A stretch of 64,000 nucleotides of DNA from Pseudonocardia sp. 73-21 (GTDB lineage: Bacteria; Actinomycetota; Actinomycetes; Mycobacteriales; Pseudonocardiaceae), in NCBI RefSeq assembly GCF_001899645.1, contig NZ_MKVV01000043.1, positions 1 through 64,000 on the forward strand. Direction: 5' to 3'. The notes under the pieces are model-generated. The model searched no databases. It saw only the letters and a list, made by a program, of their open reading frames with translations, and had not been told where the DNA came from. The translations under genes were made by a program, and so were the position numbers. This document shows, piece by piece, positions 16,006-25,370 of this stretch (position 1 is its first letter; each line of letters starts with the position of its first letter).

Positions 16006-16039
16006 TGCGGACCGAGCCGGTCGCGGTCAGCTCGGCATG

Positions 16040-16573
16040 ATGGCCAGTGGCGCATGAACAGCTCGAGCAGCACGAACTCCCTGCTGGAGAGCTCCAGCCC
16101 GACGGCACCCCGCCACGCCCGCCGGGTGGCGGGTCCAGCCGCAGATCCGGGGTCTGCAACTGGGTCGGGCACTCCGCCGCGCCACGGCGGATCGACGCCC
16201 GGACCCGTGCGGCGAGCTCAGCGAAAGCTGAACGGCTTGGCCAGGTAGTCGTCGGCGCCGGCGTCCAGGCCCCGCACGCGGTCCTCGATCGCGTCCCGCA
16301 CGGTGAGCATCAGGACCGGCGGCCGGCGGCCGGCGCTGCGCAGCTCACGGCACACCTGCACCCCGTCAATCGCGGGCAGCATCAGGTCCACCAGCTCCGC
16401 GTCGTAGTCGAACTCCCGGGCCTGCCACACCGCGTCCGGACCGGTCCGGCCACGTCCACCGCGTAGCCGTCCTCCTCCAGACCGCGCTTCAGCGATGCCG
16501 CCACCCCCAGCCCGTCCTCGACCGGCAGTACCCGCACGCGGCTGACCGTAGTCGCCACCGATGGGACCGTCAT
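16040..16573 (-). pseudogene. Response regulator N-terminal and linker part, frameshifted
   Basis: The minus strand from the ATG at 16573 encodes a receiver domain in pieces (VATTVSRVRVLPVEDGLG, then in another frame DLMLPAIDGVQVCRELRSAG and GLDAGADDYLAKPF). Next, in a further frame, come the linker and start of an OmpR effector domain (LELSSREFVLLELFMRH). At least three frame changes are visible, one around 16215 and one around 16460. The effector domain ends abruptly near 16040; its missing end is found inverted at 15880-16005. Confidence 0.75.
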
Positions 16574-16710
16574 GCGAGCAAATTTGCATTTTACTAACCT
16601 TTCTTAACCATCACCTAACCTCCCTCGGGTTTCGTCACTCGTGAATTCACCCATCGTTAGACTAGTTGTTCCGTAGATTTCGACGGCAGCTCGAAATGAG
16701 GTAGTCCGAG

Positions 16711-19335
16711 GTGCTTCGCGCGGATCGTCCATTATCGACCGGACCTCGACTGACGGATCTTCTCCTGGGGCTCGACGAGGTAGCGGCCGAGCTGCCTGCC
16801 TGTGTCGCGGCCGGAGATTGGCTGGACGCCTTTCTGCTGGCTGCCGCCGCCGTGCAGATTGTGGAGGACCATCTTCAGCCCAGCACCGCCGCCCGCCGGG
16901 CGGGCGAACTGCTCGGCGGACTCGCCGGCCGGGTGGCAGCACGGACGGCCGACAACCATGACCGACTCCGGCTCGCTCTCAATGGGGGCTGCCGGGCCTG
17001 GCTTCCGGGAGCCCAGTCACTCCGCGACGATCTGGCGGACATCGTCATGGCACATGGGGCACCCACCGAGCAGAGCATCACCACCGCGGTCGACGGCGCG
17101 ACCGGGCTGGTCGTCGCGGGCGTCGCCGGACTGCCCGCGACCGCACGGGCGGAGCTGCTCCGGCTGCCCTCGGCGATGCGGACGTTCGACCTCTCCCCCA
17201 CCGATGCCGCCCTGCTGGCCCGCGACCTCCAGTCGCCGGACGGCGACACTCCCGGTGATGTCGTCGTGGTCGGCGTCAGGACCTCGGGCTCCTACCTGGG
17301 GCCGTTGGTTGCTGCTGAGCTGCGCCGTGCCGGGGTGCGCGCGCGGGCGGTCACCGTCCGCCCCGGTCGGCCCCTGTTGCCAGGAGCACGGACGCAGCTG
17401 CGCGCGGGGGTGGGCCGGGCAGGGTGCGTCGTCGCCGTGGTGGACGACCCACCCAGTACCGGCTCGGCCTACCTGAAGACCTGCGCGGTGCTGCACGCCG
17501 CGGGAGTGCCGGACGCCGCGATCAGGCTGTTGGTGCCGCTGTGCACCGATGTCGTGCCGGCCGCCCTGACCGGCATGCCCACGACGACGTTGCCGTTCGA
17601 CCGCTGGTCGGTGCACGCACGACTGGAACCGGCCGCGGTCGCCGCGGTCCTTCAGAGGTGGTGGCATCAGCCCGTCGAACACATCCGGCACTGCTCGGAC
17701 GCCACACCGCCCACCGGCCGCGGACACGTCACCGCGACATACGAGGTCCTCACGGCCGACGGATATCGGCACGTCGAGGTTCGCGGGGTCGGACAGGGCC
17801 TGTTCGGGCGCCACGCCGTCGCCGTGGCGGACGCGCTGGGATCGGCGGTGCCGGCCGTCCACGGGTTCGAGGAGGGCTTGCTGTACTCCATCGCCCCCGC
17901 GTCCCCGCACGCCCAACCGGTCACCGGGCCTGCGGACGCCCGGCGACGGGCCGGCTACGTCGCCACCCGGGCCGAAGCACTGCCCGCCAGGGTGGATCGT
18001 GCCCGTGGTTTGACCGGCCGGGCCCCGGCCTGGGAGGTCGCCGCCCGGCGGCTGGGCCGCGGTTACGGGCGGCTCGGCGACGCCCTACGGCTCCCGCTCA
18101 TCGATCCGATGGTGCGGAAGCTCTGCACGACGCCGCACCCCTCGATCGTCGACGGCGCGACGGGCCCGGAGCACTGGCGGACAGGACCGGACGGGGACCT
18201 GATCAAGATCGATCCCGACACCGCGGACTTCGGCCACACCGACCGTTACTCCTACGACGCCGCGTTCGACCTCGCAGGTATCGCACCCGGGCATCCCGAC
18301 GACACCGTCGTGGACGCCCTCCGCGCAGTCCTGACCTGCTCCGACGAAGCCTTCCTGCTCTACGAGCTCGTGCAGCTCGAGAATCCGGAGACGGGGCGAC
18401 CGTCCGACCCGATGGCCTGCAGCCGCGCGGTCCGCCGCTACCTGAGCAGGACGCTCCCGCCACCGTCGACCGGCCAGGGTCCACTGTGCGCGCTGGATCT
18501 CGACGGCGTCCTCGACTCGACGGCACTCGGCTTCCCGATGACCACCCCGACCGGCGTCCGTGTGCTCAACGCCCTGGCCCGGCACGGCTACCGGCCCGTT
18601 CCGGTCACCGGACGCTCCCTCACCGAGGTACAGCAGCGCTGCGACGCCCACGGTCTGGTCGGCGGGGTCGCCGAGTACGGCGCTGTCGTCCACGTGGCCG
18701 GCACCGGCGCCACCATCGATCTGCTCAGCGCGGCCGACCGGGCGCTGCTCGACGAGATCCGCGTAGGGCTCGGCACCGACCGGCGGATCACCGTCGACCA
18801 CCACCATGCCCACAGCGTGCGGGTCGGCTTCAGCCCGGAGCGGGCCTCGCGCCCGGGCCCCGTGCCCGACGAGGTGCTACGGGAGCTCCTCGGTCCGGAC
18901 CGGCACCGAGGCGTCCGCGTCGTTCACGGCGACCGACAGACCGACATCGTCGCCGCCACCACCGACAAGGGACGGGGTCTCGCACGGCTCGTGGCCGAGG
19001 TCGGCGGGCCCGTCGCACTGGCCGTCGGTGACACCGCCGAGGACATCCCGTTCCTGGTCATGGCCGAGCGGGCGCTCGCTTCCGGCAACGCTACCGACGC
19101 CCTCGCGACGACCGGGATCCGCCGCACGCGGCGGCACTACGCGCAGGGCGTCGCCGAGGCGGCGGGCCAGCTGCTCGGCCACCGCCCGGGTGGATGCCAC
19201 ATCTGCCGTGAGCCCACGGTCGCCGACCAGGACGCCCGGATGCTGCTCGCGCTGCTCGACGCCTCGGCCGGAGGCCGTCACGGCCTGCCGTCCACCATCT
19301 GGGGTGCCGCCCGATCGGCGTTCGGCACGCGATGA
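16711..19335 (+). CDS. Phosphoribosyltransferase / kinase-like / HAD phosphatase fusion protein
   Basis: An 874-residue cytosolic protein with no predicted membrane segment. Residues 1-180 are helical and unassigned. A type I PRTase-like domain follows, with VVVVGVRTSGSYLGPLV near residue 184 and a PRPP-loop-like VVDDPPSTGSAY near 245. A middle segment (about 340-530) resembles a degenerate APH-type kinase (LIKIDPDTADFG, then YDAAFDLAG). A HAD domain comes next: nucleophile motif CALDLDGVLDS near 592, threonine motif PVTGRS, and metal motif VGDTAEDIPF near 772. A CHIC pair lies near the C-terminus. The GTG at 16711 is used. The stop overlaps the next start (ATGA). The pathway is unknown; PRPP-linked synthesis followed by dephosphorylation is an inference. 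Confidence 0.75.
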   Translation: MLRADRPLSTGPRLTDLLLGLDEVAAELPACVAAGDWLDAFLLAAAAVQIVEDHLQPSTAARRAGELLGGLAGRVAARTADNHDRLRLALNGGCRAWLPGAQSLRDDLADIVMAHGAPTEQSITTAVDGATGLVVAGVAGLPATARAELLRLPSAMRTFDLSPTDAALLARDLQSPDGDTPGDVVVVGVRTSGSYLGPLVAAELRRAGVRARAVTVRPGRPLLPGARTQLRAGVGRAGCVVAVVDDPPSTGSAYLKTCAVLHAAGVPDAAIRLLVPLCTDVVPAALTGMPTTTLPFDRWSVHARLEPAAVAAVLQRWWHQPVEHIRHCSDATPPTGRGHVTATYEVLTADGYRHVEVRGVGQGLFGRHAVAVADALGSAVPAVHGFEEGLLYSIAPASPHAQPVTGPADARRRAGYVATRAEALPARVDRARGLTGRAPAWEVAARRLGRGYGRLGDALRLPLIDPMVRKLCTTPHPSIVDGATGPEHWRTGPDGDLIKIDPDTADFGHTDRYSYDAAFDLAGIAPGHPDDTVVDALRAVLTCSDEAFLLYELVQLENPETGRPSDPMACSRAVRRYLSRTLPPPSTGQGPLCALDLDGVLDSTALGFPMTTPTGVRVLNALARHGYRPVPVTGRSLTEVQQRCDAHGLVGGVAEYGAVVHVAGTGATIDLLSAADRALLDEIRVGLGTDRRITVDHHHAHSVRVGFSPERASRPGPVPDEVLRELLGPDRHRGVRVVHGDRQTDIVAATTDKGRGLARLVAEVGGPVALAVGDTAEDIPFLVMAERALASGNATDALATTGIRRTRRHYAQGVAEAAGQLLGHRPGGCHICREPTVADQDARMLLALLDASAGGRHGLPSTIWGAARSAFGTR

Positions 19336-21632
19336 GAGGCGTACTCGCCCCCGCCCACCGCGACGGGCTGGCCCTGGTCCTGAGCTCCGGACTCACCTCC
19401 GTGATCGGCGTGCTCTACTGGGTACTGGCGGCGCGGCTCGTCCCCCCTGCCGTGCTCGGCCTCGACCAGGTCGCTGTGTCCACGATGATGTTCCTGGGTG
19501 GGCTGGCCCAGCTGAACCTGGGCTACGCACTCCTCCGGTTCGTCCCGGTCGCCGGCCGAGCGACCCGTCGTATCGTCGCCGGTGGCTACGCGGCCGCGAC
19601 GCTCAGCTCGGTGCTCATCGGGGCCGTCTTCGCCGTCGGCGCACCGCTGTGGGCCCCGCGCATGGTCGAGGCGTTCGGGCCCACCCGAGTGCTGGTGTTC
19701 TTCGTGATCGCCGTCCCGGTCTGGACGATCTTCACCGTGCAGGACTCCGTGCTCACCGGGATCGGGTACGCCTCGGCGGTCCCCGTGGAGAACCTCGTGT
19801 TCGCGATGCTCAAGATCGGGTTGCTCGCGGTGGCGACCGTCGGGGTCGTGCTCCCCGGACGCGTCGCAGTCTCCTGGGCAGCGGCCACGGGCGCGGCAGT
19901 GCTGGCGGTCAGCCTCTGGCTCTTCCTCCGCGGCCTGCCCGCTCACGCTCGGACGACGGCCGGGATCGGCGGCCCGGCGGCTCCGACCTCGTTCCGCGCG
20001 GTCGTCCGGTTCGTCCGTGCGGACTACGCCGGCGGGATTCTCTGGCAGGCCGCGCAGTTCGGACTCCCGCTGCTCGTGCTCGGTGCGCTGGGCACCGAGC
20101 AGGCCGCCGTCTACGGCATCGCCTGGATGATGGCGCAGGCGCTCTACCTGGTCGCGGCGGGGATGGGCCAGTCCATGGTCGCCCATACCGCAGCCGACGT
20201 CGAGGCGACCGACGTCGCCCGCAGGCAGATGGTGCGCCGGACGCTGGCCCTCGTCGTGCCGGCCGCCGCGGTGCTCGCGCTCGGCACGCCCTGGATCCTC
20301 ATACTGTTCGGCCCCCGCTACGCCGCCGACGGCGGGCCCGTCCTCGTGCTCACCGCCCTGTCGGCGATCCCGAACGTCGTCACGGCCGCAGCCGTCGCGT
20401 CGGCGAGGGTCCGCCAGCGGGTCGTCGTGCAGTTCGGGGTGCCGTCCACCATCGCCGCCACCGTCATCGTGCTGACCTGGATGCTGCTGCCACGGCTGGG
20501 CATCACCGCCGTCGGCGTCGCCTGGCTGGCCGCCCAGTCCGCCGTGGCCGCCGCGATTCTGCTCACCGGTGCGGCCTGGCTTCCGCCCGGCATCGCCCGA
20601 CCCGTCTCCGCGCTACGGACGACGGCTCTGCTCCGTCGGGTCCGCGCCGTTGCCGAGGACAGGACAGGCCGCGGCCCCTGTGTTCTCGGTGATCGGCTCA
20701 GCGGCGGATCCGGGACCGTGGTCATCGGATTCGGTCCCAGTGCCGAGGACACCCGCAGGACCCTCCTCAAAGCCAGCGACACACTCCAGGGTCGCGCCCA
20801 GCTCCTGCACCAGACCGAGGTCCTGCGTCGGCTGCACAACGACCGCCGGCTCGGGGACTGGGACGTCCTCGTACCGCGGGTGATCGGCGACGGCGAGGCA
20901 CACGGCGCCTATGCCGTGCTGGAGACCAGGCTGACCGGCGTCGGCGGAGCGGCAGCGCTGAACGACCCGGCCCGATGCGAGGCCTTCCGGGAAAGCGCCG
21001 TTGCCGCCATCACCGACCTACACCGGCGGACGGCCACCCCGATCATCGTGGGGCCAGACGAAGTCGACGCCTGGGTGCGCGAACCGATGGCGGCCGTCGT
21101 CGCGGCCCTCCCCCACCGCGCGGGCCCCACGGCATGGGCACTGGCCGATATCCTCGCGGCCCAGCTGCTGGACCACGGCGTACTGACCGCCTGGACGCAC
21201 GGCGACTACACCCCGGACAACGTCCTGACCGACGAACACGGACACGTCAACGGGATCGTCGACTGGGGCCAGTCGGCCCCCGACGGTCTCGCCGTTGTCG
21301 ACGTGATCACCTTCCTGTTGACCGCGCAGCGCTCGATGACCGGCGACGAGCTGGGCGCCGTCGTCCTGCGCCGCCTGACCGAGACGCCCGCGGCCGAGAA
21401 ACACCTGCTGGTCCGCACGCAACGCGAAGCCGGCATGCCCGCACTCGACACGGTGACGCTGACCCTGCTGGGCTGGCTCCACCACGCCGCCCAGAACCTG
21501 CAGAAGTCCCCCGTGTTCGCAGCCAACCCCATCTGGGTGCGCCGCAATCTCCTCGCTGTCATCCGGGGAGCGGACGCGATCCTGCTCGGCCGTCCCGGCA
21601 CTGGGCCCCCACGTGGTCTCGCAGGGCCGTGA
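19332..21632 (+). CDS. Wzx/MATE-type flippase fused to an APH-family kinase
   Basis: A 766-residue fusion. Residues 1-430 hold about 12 hydrophobic segments in the pattern of polysaccharide/lipid flippases of the MOP superfamily (start GLTSVIGVLYWVLAARLVPP). The C-terminal 300 residues form an aminoglycoside-phosphotransferase-like kinase: candidate lysine in TLLKASD near 479, candidate glutamate in QTEVLRRLH near 495, catalytic loop HGDYTPDNVL near 623 and metal site IVDWGQ near 643. All key residues of a working kinase seem present. Its ATG overlaps the stop of the PRTase/HAD gene, so the two are translationally coupled. Role inferred: export of a lipid- or phospho-linked product with linked phosphorylation. 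Confidence 0.8.
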   Translation: MRGVLAPAHRDGLALVLSSGLTSVIGVLYWVLAARLVPPAVLGLDQVAVSTMMFLGGLAQLNLGYALLRFVPVAGRATRRIVAGGYAAATLSSVLIGAVFAVGAPLWAPRMVEAFGPTRVLVFFVIAVPVWTIFTVQDSVLTGIGYASAVPVENLVFAMLKIGLLAVATVGVVLPGRVAVSWAAATGAAVLAVSLWLFLRGLPAHARTTAGIGGPAAPTSFRAVVRFVRADYAGGILWQAAQFGLPLLVLGALGTEQAAVYGIAWMMAQALYLVAAGMGQSMVAHTAADVEATDVARRQMVRRTLALVVPAAAVLALGTPWILILFGPRYAADGGPVLVLTALSAIPNVVTAAAVASARVRQRVVVQFGVPSTIAATVIVLTWMLLPRLGITAVGVAWLAAQSAVAAAILLTGAAWLPPGIARPVSALRTTALLRRVRAVAEDRTGRGPCVLGDRLSGGSGTVVIGFGPSAEDTRRTLLKASDTLQGRAQLLHQTEVLRRLHNDRRLGDWDVLVPRVIGDGEAHGAYAVLETRLTGVGGAAALNDPARCEAFRESAVAAITDLHRRTATPIIVGPDEVDAWVREPMAAVVAALPHRAGPTAWALADILAAQLLDHGVLTAWTHGDYTPDNVLTDEHGHVNGIVDWGQSAPDGLAVVDVITFLLTAQRSMTGDELGAVVLRRLTETPAAEKHLLVRTQREAGMPALDTVTLTLLGWLHHAAQNLQKSPVFAANPIWVRRNLLAVIRGADAILLGRPGTGPPRGLAGP

Positions 21633-21907
21633 CCCGGACGGCGCCTCCCGAGGTTCCACCACAACGGTGGTGCTGTGGTCCTGCTCGGCGCGGTCGCCGC
21701 GGCCTCTCCGACACCGGTATGAAATCCGCCCGGACAGACCGAAGGACGCGCGACCGAACATGCATCACCATCCTCACCCCCGCTTGATGTCGACACTCCG
21801 CGTCGCGCCGGCGCCGACTGCGCCGTGGGATCACCGCCAAGACCGCCGAGCGGCGCCGCCTGGAACTCGACCTGCCGTCCGCAGCGAGGATGCCGTCGCC
21901 GGCTAAG

Positions 21908-22168
21908 TACAGGCGGTGAAGGAGGCCTTCGGCGGGCTCGACGTCTTCTTCAACAACGCCGGTGTCGAGGGGCGGACTGGCAGCCTGGTCGAGACCGATG
22001 CTCAAGGGCCAGTTCGCCGACCTCGTCGCGCTCAAGCGCTATGCCGAACCCTCGGAGGTCGCCGAGGTCGCCGAGGTCGCCGAGGTCGTCCTCTTCCTCG
22101 CCTCCGACAATGCCGGCTACGTCTCCGGCAGCGTCTACACGGTCGACGCCGGCATGACCGGAATGTGA
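21908..22168 (+). pseudogene. SDR oxidoreductase remnant
   Basis: Two pieces of a short-chain dehydrogenase remain in different frames: VKEAFGGLDVFFNNAGVEG with the NNAG motif, then GQFADLVALKRYAEP and VLFLASDNAGYVSGSVYTVD, the usual SDR C-terminus. The catalytic YxxxK region between them is deleted. The second piece holds four tandem copies of a 9-bp unit (GAGGTCGCC) around 22057-22092, a likely slippage expansion. Confidence 0.75.
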
Positions 22169-22325
22169 CCCGTCCGCGGCAAGCACGTGCACAACCGGAC
22201 GTCGCGGCGGTGCAATTGGCCGGCGCCCCTCCCCGAGGCGTCCCACAGCGGGTAGCGTCCATCGTTCCGAACCCGCGCCGGTTGGCACCGGTTCTCGCTG
22301 GTGTCCGGGGCGAGAAGGGTGAGCG

Positions 22326-23348
22326 ATGCGCTACTGGACGACGACGGACCGGCCGGCGGGTGAGCAGTTCAGCTACTGGCGCGAGGTGATCTGCGAGGCG
22401 TTCACACCGCTCGCCACCGAGCGGCGTTCGGCGCACCGCCCATCCGGACCTCGACAGCCGGGAATCGAGAGCTGGGTGCGGTCGAATGCTCTGACGGGCA
22501 CCAACTGCGCAGAGGTCGTCTCCGCCACGCAGCTGATCACCCACGGCGAGGCCGAGGTTCGCCGTACGGACTCCGACCACGTGTTCGTCAACCTGCAGTT
22601 GCGTGGACACTGCGTCGGAGGGCAGGGCGACCGGACCTGTCTCGTGCAGCCCGGCGGTTTCGCGATGTTCGACACCACGAGCGAGTACCGCCTGGAGTTC
22701 GTCGGCGAGCCCGCGACCCAGGAATGGCATGTCGTGTCGTTCCGCGTGCCCCGCATCCAGCTGATCCGGCTGCTCGCTGATCCGCACGCCTTCACCGCGG
22801 TGACCCACGACGCGTCGACGGGAGGCGCGGCGTCCCTGGTCGCCTCGACGATGATGTCGATCTGGAAGACGGTCGACACCCTCGACCGCTCCGCGACGGA
22901 GGCGGCCGACACCGCCTTCACCGCGCTGCTGGCTGCCGCAGCGGGCGGCGGGGACCAGCTGCGCGACGCCTGCCGCGACGAGCTCGACGCGGCGCTGCGG
23001 GCGTCGATCAACCGGTACGTCGTGGCCAACCTGCGGCACTCGGACCTGTCTGCGGCCCGGGTGGCGCGGCGGTTCGGCATCTCCCTCCGCAAGCTGCACC
23101 GGTTGTACGAGGGCACCGGTCAGAGCTTCACCCAGACCGTCATGACCCTGCGCGTCGAGGGGTGCGCACGCGAGTTGGCATCGGGCACCCGCCTGTCCCT
23201 GACCGAGCTGGCCAGCAGGTGGGGGTTCTGCGACCTGTCGCACCTCAACAAGGTCTTCCGGACGCGTTACAACTGCCTGCCCTCCCAGTACCGCAACCAG
23301 GCACCCGCGACCGCCGGATCGGCCGGGGCAGCGACCACCGTCCGCTGA
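22326..23348 (+). CDS. AraC family transcriptional regulator (AraC-binding-like N-terminus)
   Basis: A 340-residue regulator. The N-terminal two thirds match the AraC-binding-like domain seen in FeaR/NahR-like AraC proteins (FSYWREVICEAFTPLATERR; VFVNLQLRGHCVGGQGDRTC). The C-terminal 100 residues contain two helix-turn-helix units (SAARVARRFGISLRKLHRLY; TELASRWGFCDLSHLNKVFR). It is convergent with an acyl-CoA dehydrogenase, with a shared hairpin between them, and its target is not evident. The ATG at 22326 follows an AGAAGGGTG ribosome site. Confidence 0.88.
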   Translation: MRYWTTTDRPAGEQFSYWREVICEAFTPLATERRSAHRPSGPRQPGIESWVRSNALTGTNCAEVVSATQLITHGEAEVRRTDSDHVFVNLQLRGHCVGGQGDRTCLVQPGGFAMFDTTSEYRLEFVGEPATQEWHVVSFRVPRIQLIRLLADPHAFTAVTHDASTGGAASLVASTMMSIWKTVDTLDRSATEAADTAFTALLAAAAGGGDQLRDACRDELDAALRASINRYVVANLRHSDLSAARVARRFGISLRKLHRLYEGTGQSFTQTVMTLRVEGCARELASGTRLSLTELASRWGFCDLSHLNKVFRTRYNCLPSQYRNQAPATAGSAGAATTVR

Positions 23349-23353
23349 GAGCC

Positions 23354-23384
23354 GGGCGGTCGCCGAGCGCGTCGGCGACCGCCC
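23354..23384. terminator. Bidirectional hairpin between convergent genes
   Basis: Perfect 13-bp arms (GGGCGGTCGCCGA / TCGGCGACCGCCC) with a 5-base loop sit in the 42-bp gap between the AraC gene stop and the acyl-CoA dehydrogenase stop. There is no T-run, as is common for actinobacterial terminators. Confidence 0.7.
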
Positions 23385-23390
23385 GTCGGC

Positions 23391-24646
23391 TCACGCCGTG
23401 GAGAGCCGGTTCTCGGCCGGCCCGAGCGGGTCGTAGGTCGGGTTCTGGAACATCTCGTGCAACTGCCGGCGCCGGACGCCCATGTTGCCGCCGTCGTACA
23501 CCGGGAAGCACAGCACGTCCTGCATGATCCCGGCGATCGGCGTCAGGTCCGTGTACGCGTCCACCCCGACCAGCCGCATAGCGTCGTAGACGACCTGGAC
23601 CGACGTCTCCGACGCGAAGACCTTCACGATGTTGGCCAGCTCGCGGTCCTTCCCACCGGTCTTGTCGAAATGGTCCGCCGCCTTCCACGTCAGGTAGCGG
23701 GCCGCCTCGATCCGGATCTTCAGATCCGCGAGCATGTAGCCGGCGTTCTGGTACTCGATCACCGGGTGGGGGCCGGAGCGGTTGTCGGTCCTGGCGAACT
23801 CGTAGGCGTAGTCGAACGCAGCCCGCATCCGACCGACGCAGGCCGCCCCGATCGGGGCACACGTCCACGAGAAGGCGGTCTTGACGATCTCCATGCCGTC
23901 ACCCGGCTGGCCCAGGATGTTCGCGGCCGGCACGCGGACGTTGGTGAACTCCAGCCGCGGGGAGATCGTGGCACGGTGGCCGATGGTGTCGATGATCCCG
24001 GTGATCTCGACACCCGGAGTGCCCTTCTCCACAACGATCACCGCGAGCGATTCCTGCGGCGGCTTGTCCCGATCGGTGCGGCACACCAACGTGAGCACGT
24101 CCGGGAGCTCGCGGTTCCAGCCGGAGCCGTTGGTCGTGTAGTGCTTCGCACCGTTGATCACCCACTCGTCGCCATCCAGCTCGGCGAAGGTCTGGACACC
24201 GACCTTGGGGTCCACCGAGTCGAAGTTCGCACCACCGGTCACCTCGGTGAACCCGAACGCCGCCAGCCGCGGCTCACTGTCGGTGAACGGCCGGAGGAAC
24301 TTCTCCTTCTGCTCGGGAGTGCCGAAATGGATGATCGGCGCCAGGCCCAGCCCGGTGGCCAGCACCGCGGTCGGGGTGTTGATGTCCACGCGCGCCAGCT
24401 CCTCGGCGGCGAGCACGAACGCCAGCGACGAGAACTTGGCGCCGCCGTACTCGTCGGGGATCAGCGCCTTCAGGAAGCCCGCGTCGACCATCTGCTGGTA
24501 GAACGGCTTGATCGCGTAGAAGCGTTCCTCCGGCCCGGGATGTTCGCGAGCGCAGCCGCAACACCGGTCAGAACTCCGTCGGCGAATTGCCGGGCCCCGG
24601 CGCGCAACTCCAGCTGCTGCTCGTCCAGGCTGAAATCGAGTCCCAT
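23391..24646 (-). CDS. Acyl-CoA dehydrogenase (CaiA-like), single frameshift near 24538
   Basis: The ATG at 24646 gives a normal N-terminus (MGLDFSLDEQQLELRAGARQ, then TGVAAALANIPG). The protein then continues in the next frame from PEERFYAIKPFYQQMVDAGF to the stop at 23391. One base seems missing around 24530-24545, in a CCCGGGCCGG run. The rest has all acyl-CoA dehydrogenase features: FGFTEVTGGANFDS near the FAD/substrate region, WVINGAKHYTTNGSG, and the C-terminal helical domain with YDGGNMGVRRRQLHEMF. It would oxidise an acyl-CoA with electron-transfer flavoprotein as acceptor; the substrate is unknown. It is silenced if the frameshift is real. Confidence 0.78.
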
Positions 24647-24827
24647 GTCCGTCCTTCCGTGCGTGATGCCCCGACCGATCGGCCGGAGCGGTGCAGGAAG
24701 TGTGGAGCCGGAACACCCGCCGGCACTTGGACGAGAGCGCCTCTCCACTGGTACAGCTGCGTCGCAGATTCCGTCGCCTTCGGTTCACGTCGGCCGAACG
24801 GGACCGGTTCTGTCCCAGCAGGACAAT

Positions 24828-25030
24828 TCAGTTCTCGCTGCCTGTCGGTGAATCCGTCGCGTCGCTCCGTCCTGACCGGAGTTCGGGGAACTGGTCGTCG
24901 CGCCATTCCGTCCGGGCCGCCGCGGCTGCTTCGTTCGCCTCCCGGTTGCGCAGTTCCACCCGGCGGATCTTTCCGGAGATCGTCTTGGGCAGCTCGGAGA
25001 ACTCGAGCCGTCACACCCGGAGGTAGGGGG
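24828..25030 (-). pseudogene. Acyl/acetyl-CoA ligase C-terminal fragment
   Basis: The minus strand encodes LEFSELPKTISGKIRRVELR and then a DDQFPEL ending, which is the C-terminal domain of AMP-forming acyl-CoA synthetases with the catalytic lysine in SGKIRR. An in-frame TGA stands where CGA is expected, right before RLEF. No adenylation domain is left upstream. Confidence 0.75.
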
Positions 25031-25128
25031 TCCGGCGCCGGCGCGGCGCGCATCGAGATCCGGGCCGCGGCAAAAGAGGTGCGCCTCAGGGCGTTAGCCC
25101 GAAATACGTACGTCAATCCGGTGGTCGG

Positions 25129-25370
25129 TCAACGACGCGAGACCCTGTGGACGGCGGCGCCGATCATTGCTCCGCAGCTACCACCTGCAGCGACGTCGGT
25201 CGGCCAATGGGCGCGGGTGCGGACCCGGCTGTAGGCCACGAGGGCGGCGATGGGCGTCACCGCCATGCCCCATCCGCGGTGCCGCGCCATCACCGCGGCG
25301 GTGAAGACGGCAGCCATCGCCGCGGCGCTCACTGCCGTGACCGGCCACGCAGGACGCTCAGGGGACAGTA
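25129..25370 (-). pseudogene. PAP2-type phosphatase C-terminal fragment
   Basis: The minus strand encodes a membrane segment and then SRVRTRAHWPTDVAAGG, which matches the last motif (SR...H...D) of PAP2 lipid phosphatases. The earlier motifs (KxxxxxxRP and PSGH) are absent from the upstream sequence, so the gene is truncated at its 5' side. An open frame does extend upstream to 25596, without PAP2 similarity. Confidence 0.6.
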
